Assembly (NCBI GenBank): GCA_011051715.1
Contig: DRKP01000121.1
Span: forward strand, 1-32,834
Direction: 5' to 3'
Source: Sedimenticola thiotaurini
Lineage (GTDB): Bacteria; Pseudomonadota; Gammaproteobacteria; Chromatiales; Chromatiaceae
Length of the DNA: 32,834 nt
The notes under the pieces are model-generated. The model searched no databases, was not told where the DNA came from, and was given only the letters and a program-made list of their open reading frames with translations. A program made the translations under genes and the position numbers. This document shows, in pieces, positions 1 to 7,706 of this stretch. Numbering within the stretch: the first letter of the stretch is position 1; the number at the start of each line of letters is the position of its first letter.

Positions 1-1119
1 GCGCTCCGGCAGGGGCAGCATGGCGGCGATCGCGGCGACGTCGTCCAGGCGGAGGAAATCGATGCCGCCGTCATAGCGTGAGCCGCCCGGCTCCCCGTTG
101 CGGGCGCGCAGCGCCATCCGGCCCGTGGGCCAGCGCGAGCCGCCACGGGTGACATCGATGCTGTCCGCCTGCAGCAGCCACCCGTCCGGCCGCCGGCGCC
201 AGCGGAAGTCGCCGTCCAGGTGCTCCAGGGAGAGGCTCTCCAGCTCCGCCCCCTCTGTCTCCCGGACCCGCTCCAGCTCCAGCCCGGTGAGAGCGATGCC
301 GCCCTCCAGTTCGCTGAAGCGGGTGCGGTCCCAGCGGCCCCACAGCTCCAGGTCGAGCAGACCGCTGCGGATCTGGTAGGCCTCCGGCAGACGCTGATTG
401 AGCAGATCGGCCAGGGCCAGGTTGCGGCCGTTGAGATAGAAGCGGCCGCTCCAGCTGCCGGTCCGGCCCAGGTCGCCGGCCAGTTCGCCGATGGCACGGG
501 CGCTGCCGCCGCCGGGGGTGGTGAAGGTCGCCTCCAGCCGGTGGCGTTCGCCATCGTTCAGAAACAGGGCCTCGACATGGGGGAACCGCACCGGTGGCGC
601 GCCGATCAGCCGGTTCTCCCAGTAGATGTCACTGTCGGTCAGGCGCACCCGGCCGGGCAGGCCGAACAGCCGGCCGACGCCAGCGTCGTCCCGGTCCCCG
701 CCGAGCCCCTCCAGTCCGCCGATGGAGACGGCGCCGTCCCGGTGGCGCCGGATCAGCAGCTGCAGTCCCGACAGGGTGATCAGGCGCGGCTTGACAGTGA
801 GGCTGCGCAGGCTGTCGAACAGCGCCACCTGGATCGCCGCCCGGCCGATGCGCAGCGCCTCCCGGCCGCTTTCCGGCGCCAGCACCGAGACGTCCTGCAG
901 CACCAGCTCCGGTCCCAGTCCGCGCCAGCGGGCGGAGAGACGCCCGATCTCCACCGGCTGGGCCAGCGCGGTGGAGAGCAGTCGTTCCACGTCGCTGCGG
1001 TAGCCGGCCACCAGGGGTGTCAGCAGCCGCCCGGTGGTGAGCAGGAAGGCGCTGATCACGATCAGCAGCAGCAACAGCAGCCAGAGCTTGAGGACGGCGG
1101 ACTTGGCCAGGTGGATCAC
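1..1119 (-). CDS. yhdP: YhdP family AsmA-like envelope protein, N-terminal part (cut by window start)
   Basis: The reading frame is open from a GTG start at 1119 to the window edge, giving 373 residues of a protein family that usually exceeds 1200. Residues 8-28 form one N-terminal membrane segment rich in leucine, followed by a segment typical of YhdP proteins (ARWRGLGPELVLQDVSV near residue 64). YhdP belongs to the AsmA-like bridge proteins that span the periplasm and move phospholipid towards the outer membrane; that role is family knowledge. The gene follows rng by 21 bases, the same maf-rng-yhdP order as in E. coli, so cotranscription is likely. GTG is chosen because it precedes the membrane segment and no better start lies between it and the rng stop. 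Confidence 0.88.
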   Translation of the reverse strand, partial: MIHLAKSAVLKLWLLLLLLIVISAFLLTTGRLLTPLVAGYRSDVERLLSTALAQPVEIGRLSARWRGLGPELVLQDVSVLAPESGREALRIGRAAIQVALFDSLRSLTVKPRLITLSGLQLLIRRHRDGAVSIGGLEGLGGDRDDAGVGRLFGLPGRVRLTDSDIYWENRLIGAPPVRFPHVEALFLNDGERHRLEATFTTPGGGSARAIGELAGDLGRTGSWSGRFYLNGRNLALADLLNQRLPEAYQIRSGLLDLELWGRWDRTRFSELEGGIALTGLELERVRETEGAELESLSLEHLDGDFRWRRRPDGWLLQADSIDVTRGGSRWPTGRMALRARNGEPGGSRYDGGIDFLRLDDVAAIAAMLPLPER

Positions 1120-1140
1120 GGGGCGGGCTGCGGTGGCGGA

Positions 1141-2601
1141 TCAGATCAGCACCACGTCGTAGTGTTCCTGACTGTACAGGGATTCGGCCTGCAGCCGGAT
1201 GGTCTTGCCGATGAAGGCCTCCAGTTCGGCCAGGCTGGAGGACTCCTCGTCCAGCAGCCGGTCGATCACCTCCTGGGAGGCCAGCACCAGCAGCGATTCC
1301 ACGTCGAACTGGCGCGCCTCGCGCAGGATCTCGCGGAAGATCTCGTAGCAGGTGGTCTCGGCGGTCTTCAACGAGCCGCGCCCGCCGCAGCAGGGGCAGG
1401 GCTCGCACAGCACGTGCTCCAGCGACTCGCGGGTGCGCTTGCGGGTCATCTCCACCAGTCCCAGGGAGGAGACCTCGGTGATGTGGGTCTTGGCGTGGTC
1501 ACGGGCGAGGCACTTCTCCAGCGCCCGCAGCACCTGGCGCTTGTGCTCCTCGTCCTGCATATCGATGAAATCGATGATGATGATGCCGCCCAGGTTGCGC
1601 AGGCGCAGCTGGCGGCAGATCGCCTGGGCCGCCTCCATGTTGGTCTTGAAGATGGTCTCTTCCAGGTTGCGGTGGCCGACGAAGCCGCCGGTGTTGATGT
1701 CGATGGTGGTCATCGCCTCGGTCTGGTCGATGATCAGGTGGCCGCCCGATTTCAGGTCCACCTTGCGCTCCAGTGCCCTCTGGATCTCGTCCTCCACCCC
1801 GTACAGGTCGAAGATCGGGCGGCCGCCGGGGTAGTACTCGATGGCCACGTCCAGGTCCGGGACCAGCTCGCGGGCGAACTGCTGCGCCCGCTCGCAGCTC
1901 GCGCGCGAGTCGATGCGGATCTTCTCCACCTCCGGTGTCACCAGGTCGCGCAGGGCGCGCAGCAGCAGCGGCAGATCCTCGTGTACCAGGGAGCCGGGCG
2001 GTGCGCTCTGGCAGCGTTCCCGGATCGATTCCCACAGGCGGCTGAGAAAGCGCATGTCCGCCCGCAGCGTCTCCTCCGCCACCCCCTCCGCCGCGGTACG
2101 GGCGATGAAACTGCCCTTGATCCCAGCCTCCTGGACGAAGGCGTCGATCAGCCCCCGCAGCCGCCGCCGCTCCTCGTCCTGCTCGATCTTCTGGGAGATG
2201 CCGGCACCCTCCAGCGACGGCATGTAGACCAGGTAGCGGGAGGGGATGGAGAGGCTGGTGGTGAGGCGGGCCCCCTTGGTCCCGAGCGGGTCCTTCACCA
2301 CCTGGACGATGATCTCGCTGCCCTCCCGCACCAGGCTGGTGATGCTCTCCGGCTGATCGCCCAGGGTGCCGCCGCCGTTGACGATGTCGGAGGCGTGCAG
2401 GAATGCCGCCCGCTCCAGGCCGATCTCCACGAACGCCGCCTGCATGCCCGGCAGCACGCGGCAGATCCTGCCCTTGTAGATGTTGCCCACCAGTCCACGC
2501 CGGCCGCTGCGCTCGATGATGATCTCCTGGGGGATACCGTTCTCCACCAGGGCCACCCGCGTCTCCGGCGGGGTCACGTTGATCAGGATCTCTTCACTCA
2601 T
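1141..2601 (-). CDS. rng: Ribonuclease G
   Basis: 486 residues, close to the 489 of E. coli RNase G, and alignable over its whole length. The N-terminal region (about residues 35-125) is the S1 RNA-binding domain (GNIYKGRI...[10 protein letters not shown]). The catalytic DNase-I-like domain holds the two metal-binding aspartates in TIDINTGG (about residue 299) and IIIIDFIDM (about residue 342). The zinc-link cysteines are visible in [11 protein letters not shown] (about residue 400). The enzyme is a cytoplasmic endoribonuclease that matures the 16S rRNA 5' end and cleaves some mRNAs. The first 8 bases overlap the end of maf, which suggests translational coupling. It lacks the long C-terminal degradosome scaffold of RNase E, which supports the RNase G call. 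Confidence 0.96.
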   Translation of the reverse strand: MSEEILINVTPPETRVALVENGIPQEIIIERSGRRGLVGNIYKGRICRVLPGMQAAFVEIGLERAAFLHASDIVNGGGTLGDQPESITSLVREGSEIIVQVVKDPLGTKGARLTTSLSIPSRYLVYMPSLEGAGISQKIEQDEERRRLRGLIDAFVQEAGIKGSFIARTAAEGVAEETLRADMRFLSRLWESIRERCQSAPPGSLVHEDLPLLLRALRDLVTPEVEKIRIDSRASCERAQQFARELVPDLDVAIEYYPGGRPIFDLYGVEDEIQRALERKVDLKSGGHLIIDQTEAMTTIDINTGGFVGHRNLEETIFKTNMEAAQAICRQLRLRNLGGIIIIDFIDMQDEEHKRQVLRALEKCLARDHAKTHITEVSSLGLVEMTRKRTRESLEHVLCEPCPCCGGRGSLKTAETTCYEIFREILREARQFDVESLLVLASQEVIDRLLDEESSSLAELEAFIGKTIRLQAESLYSQEHYDVVLI

Positions 2602-3220
2602 AGGCCGACTTCGGTTCGCGGGTGAACTGGTTCAGGGGGCCGATACCGGCCAGGGCGAGCAGCTCGCCGGTCTCGAACAGGGGCAGTCCCATGACGCCCG
2701 AGTAGCTGCCCTCGAGCCGTTCGACGAACAGGGCGCCGAGTCCCTGGATGGCGTAGCCGCCGGCCTTGTCCGCCGGTTCGCCGCTGGCCCAGTAGGCCGC
2801 GGCCTCGTCCCGGCCGATGGGGCGGAAGACGACGCGGCTGACGCTGAGGCGGCTGTCGATACGGCCGTCCCAGGCCAGCGCCACGCCGGTCAGCACCCTG
2901 TGGCTGCGGCCGGACAGCCGCCACAGCATCGCCAGGGCGTCGTCGCGCCCGGCGGGTTTGCCGAGCACCTGGTCGTCCACCACCACCGCGGTATCCGCCG
3001 CCAGGACCGGCAGCATGGCCGTTCCGGCCTGCCGGCGGCCGGCGCGCGCCTTCTCCAGTGCCAGCCGGATCACGTATTCCGCCGGCGCCTCGCCCGGTCG
3101 CGGGGTCTCGTCGACGGTGATGGTGACCACCTGGTGGGGGATGCCGATCTGGTCCAGCAGCTCGCGCCGCCGTGGAGATCGGGAGGCCAGGCAGATGCTC
3201 GGTTCGGGACTTCGATTCAT
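2594..3220 (-). CDS. maf: Maf-family nucleoside triphosphate pyrophosphatase
   Basis: 208 residues, slightly longer than E. coli YhdE. The N-terminal Maf signature [12 protein letters not shown] (about residues 11-22) and the acidic motif [10 protein letters not shown] (about residues 72-81) are intact, as is [12 protein letters not shown], typical of the dTTP/UTP pyrophosphatase subgroup. Members hydrolyse dTTP, UTP or modified pyrimidine nucleotides to the monophosphate and are thought to clean the nucleotide pool. The gene overlaps rng by 8 bases and lies 58 bases downstream of rlmH. The ATG at 3220 is preceded by AGGGA. Assignment to the YhdE rather than the YceF subgroup rests on motif reading and the rng neighbourhood. 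Confidence 0.93.
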   Translation of the reverse strand: MNRSPEPSICLASRSPRRRELLDQIGIPHQVVTITVDETPRPGEAPAEYVIRLALEKARAGRRQAGTAMLPVLAADTAVVVDDQVLGKPAGRDDALAMLWRLSGRSHRVLTGVALAWDGRIDSRLSVSRVVFRPIGRDEAAAYWASGEPADKAGGYAIQGLGALFVERLEGSYSGVMGLPLFETGELLALAGIGPLNQFTREPKSAYE

Positions 3221-3278
3221 CCCTGTTATGGTATCACCCTACACCAGCGGCAGAGGCATGAACAGGGGAGGTCGCCGG

Positions 3279-3749
3279 TCAGCCGCGGTGGTAGGGGTGG
3301 CCGCGCAGGATGCTCCAGGCGCGGTACAGCTGCTCCGCCAGCAGCACCCGCACCAGGGGGTGGGGCAGGGTCAGGGGCGACAGGGACCAGCGTCCGTCGG
3401 CGCGCCGGATACAGGCCTCGGAGAGCCCCTCGGGCCCACCCACCAGCAGGGCGGTGTCGCGCCCGGAGGCCAGCCACTGCTGCATCTGTCCGGCCAGCTG
3501 CGCGGTACTCCAGGAACGGCCCTCCACATCCAGGGCCAGCACCAGACAGTCCCTCGGGATCGCCTTCAGCATGCGCTCGCCCTCGTCGCGGACGGTGCGT
3601 GCCAGGTCGCTGTTCCTGCCGCGGTGACCGGGGGCGATCTCGACCAGCCTGAGCCGGCACTCAGCGGCCAGCCGCCGGGCATACTCCTCGTAGCCGTCCC
3701 GGACCCAGCGGGGCATGCGGTTGCCGACGGAGATCAGGTGGATGTTCAG
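3279..3749 (-). CDS. rlmH: 23S rRNA (pseudouridine1915-N3)-methyltransferase RlmH, probable CTG start
   Basis: The 156-residue product matches E. coli RlmH (155 residues) along its whole length, including the SAM-binding LLVGGPEGLSEAC and the C-terminal LTLPHPLVRVLLAEQLYRAW followed by HPYHRG (SPOUT fold with trefoil knot). It methylates pseudouridine 1915 in helix 69 of 23S rRNA on assembled ribosomes. No ATG, GTG or TTG lies at the expected N-terminus. The conserved first strand (NIHLISVG) is preceded by CTG at 3749, six bases after a GGAGG, and this CTG overlaps the TGA of the upstream gene. The only nearby ATG, 10 codons in, would remove the first beta strand. rlmH normally follows rsfS directly; here three genes separate them. 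Confidence 0.9.
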   Translation of the reverse strand: MNIHLISVGNRMPRWVRDGYEEYARRLAAECRLRLVEIAPGHRGRNSDLARTVRDEGERMLKAIPRDCLVLALDVEGRSWSTAQLAGQMQQWLASGRDTALLVGGPEGLSEACIRRADGRWSLSPLTLPHPLVRVLLAEQLYRAWSILRGHPYHRG

Positions 3750-4255
3750 GGCACCCCTCCCGCCATGTCGGCATAGATGGCGAGTTCCCGCCGGTGGCGT
3801 TCGCCATCGGGATCGTCGATCGCCTCCACCGCCTCGATCCGCGCCACGTAGGCGGCCGGCAGGCGGTGTTCCCGGGCACCCAGCAGCACGTGGCTCTTGT
3901 ACCAGTGGAACGGCCGCAGCGCCGGATCGGTGTGGGTGGCATAGTAGGTCACCGCCTCCAGTGGGTCGCCGCCGGCACCGGTCAGGCGCACCCACTTCTG
4001 TTCATAGCCGTTGCCGAGTCCCTCCTTCCGGTCCAGCAGTGGCTTCTCCCGGGCGGCGATGTCGAACACCACGCCGATGACCCGCTGCCCGCCCCCGGCC
4101 ACTGCCGCATCGCACTTGGCGGAGCCGTCCCGCCCGATCTTGTGGAACAGCAGGTGGTGACCGGGGAGCACGGCGACGGTGACGAACCGGGCCGATGGCA
4201 CCCGTGCCAGCAGGCGGCGGCTGGACATGTTGGAACCGTAGGAGAAGTAGAGCAT
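3746..4255 (-). CDS. Gamma-glutamylcyclotransferase-like protein (GGCT/AIG2 fold)
   Basis: 169 residues beginning MLYFSYGSNMSSRRLLAR, the family's N-terminal substrate-loop motif (YGSN). The segment LLDRKEGLGNGY (about residues 75-86) corresponds to the LDxxEG segment of human GGCT that carries the catalytic glutamate, and GAREHRLPAAYVARIEAVE corresponds to its GAKENGLPLEY region. Family members release 5-oxoproline from gamma-glutamyl amines or dipeptides; the real substrate cannot be read here. ATG at 4255 is preferred; an in-frame GTG at 4297 would add 14 residues before the conserved core. The stop codon overlaps the putative CTG start of rlmH. It is divergent from the HPF-sigma gene and sits where rsfS-rlmH is usually contiguous. 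Confidence 0.85.
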   Translation of the reverse strand: MLYFSYGSNMSSRRLLARVPSARFVTVAVLPGHHLLFHKIGRDGSAKCDAAVAGGGQRVIGVVFDIAAREKPLLDRKEGLGNGYEQKWVRLTGAGGDPLEAVTYYATHTDPALRPFHWYKSHVLLGAREHRLPAAYVARIEAVEAIDDPDGERHRRELAIYADMAGGVP

Positions 4256-4338
4256 GGGGGAACGTTCCGCTGTGGGGATCCCAGTATGGTGCAGCACCGG
4301 ATCGCGGGCAACCGTGGCTGTTTCCTGCCACCGCTTGA

Positions 4339-4363
4339 GAACCGGGCGGGCGATGCCATCTGT
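4339..4363 (+). promoter_or_regulatory. Possible ECF-type promoter of the HPF-sigma gene
   Basis: GAACC at 4339-4343 and TCTGT at 4359-4363 are separated by 15 bases, resembling the -35/-10 spacing of some ECF sigma promoters (GAAC...TCTGA-like). No good sigma-70 pair was found in the 224-base divergent gap. The match is short and could be chance; it is listed because the downstream gene carries sigma domains and ECF genes are often self-regulated. Confidence 0.22.
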
Positions 4364-4405
4364 AGAGCAGGTTTCTCATTCTGCAGCATCGTGCCGGTGC
4401 CCTCT

Positions 4406-4422
4406 CCCCTTCGCCGGAGGGG
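4406..4422. repeat. Hairpin CCCCT/AGGGG in the leader of the HPF-sigma gene
   Basis: CCCCT (4406-4410) and AGGGG (4418-4422) pair around a 7-base loop, within a wider C-run/G-run. Two CTGCAG copies at 4381-4386 and 4435-4440 flank it and could close a longer stem. No T-run follows, so it is not an obvious terminator. It may be a leader RNA structure or a copy of a dispersed intergenic repeat. Confidence 0.35.
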
Positions 4423-4479
4423 GGGTATCCGGGGCTGCAGGGACGACGATATCGGAATCGGACGACGGGAGGTTGTCAC

Positions 4480-5541
4480 ATGAACATCAACGTGAGTTAC
4501 AAGCGGATCCCCGCCCCGGCCAGGGCCGAAGTGGAACGCCGGGTCGACGACTGGTTCGGGCAGCACCTGCGTCCCCTGATGGAGGCGATGGGGGCCTCCG
4601 GCATGGCGGTCCATCTGGTGGTGCGGCACGATGGCGGATCGGCCGGGGGCTACCGGGTGAAGCTGCACATGCACGTGCCGCCGAAGAAGATCCTGGTGGC
4701 CCAGGGGCGCGACGCCAGCCTCGGCCTGGCCCTGCAGACGGTGCTCGAGCGGATCCGGCGCGAACTGCAGCGCCATCGCGAGCGGGTGCGGCACCAGGAC
4801 GAGTACCGGCGCAAGGAGCGGCGCCGGCGGCTGCGTCAGCGGAAGAGCCAGGTCGGAAATCTGGACGTGGTGGTGATCGATGCCGCCAACGAGGCGATCG
4901 AGGCGGTGCGGCCACGGCTGGAGCGGGCGATCCGTCGGGAGCTGGCCTATCTGCGCGGCCAGGGTGAACTGCGGTCCGATTCGCCGACGGTGGAAGAGGT
5001 GCTGGACGAGGTGGTGCTCAATGTGAAGGGCCGCTGGCAGGGACCGGTGGAGCGGGATGCGCTCTACCTGCAGCTGCTGAAGGAGATGCACGCGGTGCTG
5101 GTGCGCGAGGTGGAGGAGAGCCGCGCCTACGGCGACCTGGTCTCGCTGGAGCAGGCGCCGCCCGCGGATGCCGGGGACCAGGCCGAGGCGATGGTGGGCG
5201 AGGAGTGGAACGAGTTCTGGCAGCCGGACGAGATGCTGCGGCTGGAGGACATCCTGCCCGACGACGAGGAGTCGCCGGAGGCGGAGGTCGGGGAGATGGA
5301 GGAGCTGGCCTATATCCTGGAGCTGCTGCGCCATCTGCCGGTGCGCTGGCGAAGGGCCCTGCTGCTGCACCGTTTCGACGGCATCCCGCTCAGGGAGCTG
5401 TCGGGGCTGTTCGGCTGCAGCACCGAACGGGTCGAGGGATGGCTCGCCTGCAGCCGCAACTATCTGCACGAGAAGCTGGTGGACGCAGGGATCGGCTCGG
5501 AGGCGGCCGGGCGTTTCCTGGATGCCGGCAGGCACGGCTGA
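4480..5541 (+). CDS. HPF/RaiA-like ribosome-hibernation domain fused to sigma-70 regions 2 and 4
   Basis: 353 residues. Residues 1-105 follow the beta-alpha-beta-beta-beta-alpha plan of HPF/RaiA: MNINVSYKRI, helix, MAVHLVVRHD, YRVKLHMHVPPKKI, then QGRDASLGLALQTVLERI, close to the E. coli HPF pattern GQDMYAAIDGLIDKL. A basic stretch (about 105-125, RRKERRRRLRQRK) links to a middle region. There TVEEVLDEVVLNVKGRW (about 170-186) resembles ECF sigma region 2 and is followed by a helix like region 2.4. An acidic linker (about 225-270) precedes LRHLPVRWRRALLLHRFDGI and LRELSGLFGCSTERVEGWL (about 285-327), a good sigma region 4 helix-turn-helix. GGGAGG lies 7 bases before the ATG. It may link ribosome state to transcription, which is inference. 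It is convergent with the WYL gene. Confidence 0.78.
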   Translation: MNINVSYKRIPAPARAEVERRVDDWFGQHLRPLMEAMGASGMAVHLVVRHDGGSAGGYRVKLHMHVPPKKILVAQGRDASLGLALQTVLERIRRELQRHRERVRHQDEYRRKERRRRLRQRKSQVGNLDVVVIDAANEAIEAVRPRLERAIRRELAYLRGQGELRSDSPTVEEVLDEVVLNVKGRWQGPVERDALYLQLLKEMHAVLVREVEESRAYGDLVSLEQAPPADAGDQAEAMVGEEWNEFWQPDEMLRLEDILPDDEESPEAEVGEMEELAYILELLRHLPVRWRRALLLHRFDGIPLRELSGLFGCSTERVEGWLACSRNYLHEKLVDAGIGSEAAGRFLDAGRHG

Positions 5542-5622
5542 ACCGGCCGCGGAAAACAGGGTGGTCCCCGCAGCCCGGCCGGCGGTGGTTGCGCCGACAG
5601 TGCTGGTGACCGCCGGTCGGAA

Positions 5623-6600
5623 TCAGGCCTGCCGGTACAGCGCGACCGCCTCCTGCAGCCGCCGGGCGACCTGCCGGCGCAACTCCTCGGGTGCGACCAC
5701 CTCCACGTCCGGCCCGTATTTGAGGATGTCCATCACCAGCTCCGGCGTCTGGCCGTAGGGGACGTGGAGTTCGTAGCGGCCATCCTCCAGCCAGCGGCTC
5801 TGTTGCCGCGGATGCCACTGTTCGGCCGCCACCCAGCGCGCCCGTTGCGGTCGGAACCGCAGCACGGCGGTATGGGCCGCCGCGCCGGAAAAGATGCCGT
5901 AGGCGCCGGAGCCGTGTCGCTCCAGCTCCTCCTCCGCCACCTCCCGCGCCGCCGCCTCCTGGATGGTCGCCCGTTCGATACTGTCCAGGGCGAAGGTGCG
6001 CAGGTCGTCGCGCAGGTGGCACCAGGCCTCCAGGTACCAGTTGTCGCGGTAGTGGACCAGCCGCTGGGGCGACAGCTCGCGCTCGCTGGTGGCCGATTCA
6101 CCGCGCTTGAAATAGCGGACCTGCAGCCGCCGGCGCCGGGCCAGGGCGTCGGCGATGGTCTGGAAACAGGGGCCAGGCGGACGGGCGGCGGCGCGCAGGA
6201 TACGGATACGGCGGCCGATCGGCTCCCCTTCCGGCTGCTGCGCCGCCAGCAGCCGGTCGATATGCTCCCGCAGCGGCGCCAGCTGCCGCTCCAGCAGTCC
6301 CGGCTGCACCTCCTGCAGCAGCTGCTGCACGCTGAGCAGGGCGTGCAGCTCGGAGGCGTTGAACCAGACCCCGGGCAGCTCGTACATCTCGCCGTAGTCA
6401 CTGTTGCGGGCGTAGTAGTAGCCGTTGCGCTCGCGATCGTATTCGATCGGGGCGTTCAGGTAGTCGCGCATGTTCTCGATGATGCGCTTGGCGGTGGCCC
6501 GGGAGCATTCCAGGGCCTGCTCGATCTGCTGCCTGGAGACCGGCTGGCGGGAGCTGCTGAGCAGCTGGTGGAGAGCGAAGATGCGGTCGAAACGGTCCAA
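5623..6600 (-). CDS. WYL-domain transcriptional regulator (YafY-like)
   Basis: 325 residues. Residues 1-60 form a winged helix-turn-helix (PVSRQQIEQALECSRATAKRII). The central WYL domain contains RRLQVRYFKRGE and LSPQRLVHYRDNWYLEAWC (about residues 158-203), the family's ligand- or nucleic-acid-binding core. A C-terminal WCX-type extension ends with HVPYGQTPELVMDILKYG. Such proteins are DNA-binding regulators, often of stress, DNA damage or defence genes; the target here is unknown. The start is TTG at 6600, one base after the rsfS stop, so translation is probably coupled to rsfS. It is convergent with the HPF-sigma gene, 81 bases away, and part of the set of genes separating rsfS from rlmH. 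Confidence 0.88.
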   Translation of the reverse strand: MDRFDRIFALHQLLSSSRQPVSRQQIEQALECSRATAKRIIENMRDYLNAPIEYDRERNGYYYARNSDYGEMYELPGVWFNASELHALLSVQQLLQEVQPGLLERQLAPLREHIDRLLAAQQPEGEPIGRRIRILRAAARPPGPCFQTIADALARRRRLQVRYFKRGESATSERELSPQRLVHYRDNWYLEAWCHLRDDLRTFALDSIERATIQEAAAREVAEEELERHGSGAYGIFSGAAAHTAVLRFRPQRARWVAAEQWHPRQQSRWLEDGRYELHVPYGQTPELVMDILKYGPDVEVVAPEELRRQVARRLQEAVALYRQA

Positions 6601-6601
6601 C

Positions 6602-6955
6602 TCAGTCGCCGGTGGCGGAGTCGTCGCCGGGGGTGTCCAGTTCCCACAGCCGCTCCAGCTGGTAGTAGTCCCGGACCCTCGCCTGCATCACATGGACCAC
6701 CACCCCGTTGAGGTCGATCAGGGCCCACTCACCCTGGTCGATCCCCTCGGTTCCCAGCGGTGCCTCGCCCGCCTCCTTGGCCTGGAACGCCACCGCCTCG
6801 GCCATGGATTTGACGTGGCGGTCGGAGGTGCCGCTGGCGATCACCATGATGTCGGTGATGCTGGTCTTGCCGCGGACGTCCAGCACCCTGATCTCCTTCG
6901 CCTTCATCTCCTCCAGCACCTTCACGACCAGTTCGGCCAGTTGTTCTACCTGCAT
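6602..6955 (-). CDS. rsfS: Ribosome silencing factor RsfS
   Basis: 117 residues with the conserved core KAKEIRVLDVRGKTSITDIMVIASGTSDRHVKS-type pattern (VLDVRGKTSITD, ASGTSDRHV) and the C-terminal WALIDLNGVVVHVM plus YYQLERLW. RsfS binds uL14 on the 50S subunit and blocks joining with 30S when nutrients fall. ATG at 6955 gives the usual length; the frame runs further upstream to 7075 but that part is unconserved and would overlap nadD. nadD-rsfS is the standard gammaproteobacterial order. A second ribosome-inactivation domain (HPF-like) is encoded about 1 kb away. Confidence 0.94.
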   Translation of the reverse strand: MQVEQLAELVVKVLEEMKAKEIRVLDVRGKTSITDIMVIASGTSDRHVKSMAEAVAFQAKEAGEAPLGTEGIDQGEWALIDLNGVVVHVMQARVRDYYQLERLWELDTPGDDSATGD

Positions 6956-7055
6956 GATGGTTCCCGGTTCGGTGACATGGGGGGATTCTAGCGGAAAGCA
7001 GGGATCGCCACAGCCCGGAGGAGGAACCCGGGCGGCGGCCCGTGCCATGACCGGA

Positions 7056-7667
7056 TCACCGGTACAGGCCCTCATCCCGGATGATCGCCAGCGCCGGATC
7101 CGGCAGCAGATAGCGCGGGCTCAGCCCCCGCTGCACCAGTTCGCGGATGCGGGTGGCGGAGATCTCCAGCTGGGTCACCGGCTGGAACAGGATCCGTCCC
7201 GCCGGCTGCTGCCGCAGCTGCTCCGGCTCCCCGGTATGGCGCTCCCGGTAGAGCGGCGGATGGGCCTCGCCGGGGCGCTGCATCACCACCAGGTGTGCCA
7301 GTTCCAGGATGTCGTCCGGCCGGTGCCAGTCGGGGAAGCCGCGAAAGGCGTCGCTGCCGAGCAGCAGGCAGAGGGGGGCGGTGGCTCCGACCTCGCCGCG
7401 CAGGGAGAGCAGGGTGTCGTGGGTATAGGACTTGCCGGAGCGGCGCAGTTCCCGGTCGTCCACCCGGAACAGGGAGTCGCCGGCCACCGCGGCCCGGACC
7501 ATGGCCAGGCGGATGGCGGCGGGAGCGGCCGGTCGCTGCCGGTGTGGCGGATCGCGCAACGGCACCAGGCGGACCCGCGCCAGCCCCAGGGCCTGGGCCG
7601 CATCCACCGCGGTGCGCAGGTGCCCGTAGTGGATCGGGTCGAAGGTGCCGCCGAGGATTCCTTCCAT
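7056..7667 (-). CDS. nadD: Nicotinate-nucleotide adenylyltransferase
   Basis: 203 residues. GGTFDPIHYGHLR at residues 6-18 is the nucleotidyltransferase signature (HxGH variant GxxxPxHxGH), and ISATRIRELV near residue 170 is the second conserved motif (ISxTxxR). LLLGSDAFRGFPDWHR matches the NadD substrate pocket. The enzyme makes deamido-NAD from nicotinate mononucleotide and ATP in NAD biosynthesis. It lies upstream of rsfS and downstream of proA and a small membrane protein gene, the normal neighbourhood. The Shine-Dalgarno signal is weak. Confidence 0.95.
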   Translation of the reverse strand: MEGILGGTFDPIHYGHLRTAVDAAQALGLARVRLVPLRDPPHRQRPAAPAAIRLAMVRAAVAGDSLFRVDDRELRRSGKSYTHDTLLSLRGEVGATAPLCLLLGSDAFRGFPDWHRPDDILELAHLVVMQRPGEAHPPLYRERHTGEPEQLRQQPAGRILFQPVTQLEISATRIRELVQRGLSPRYLLPDPALAIIRDEGLYR

Positions 7668-7706
7668 GTCGGAGGGTTCCAGGCCCTGGGCCCTGCTATG
7701 ACGGCG

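Noticed and set aside
220-2625. Plus-strand open frame of 801 codons
   Set aside because: It runs antisense through yhdP and rng, is rich in Gln, Ala, Gly and Asp without domain structure, and is an artefact of the high-GC third positions of the real minus-strand genes.
3982-5535. Minus-strand open frame of 517 codons opposite the HPF-sigma gene
   Set aside because: His/Pro/Gln/Leu-rich with no motif. The plus strand has recognisable domains and a good ribosome-binding site.
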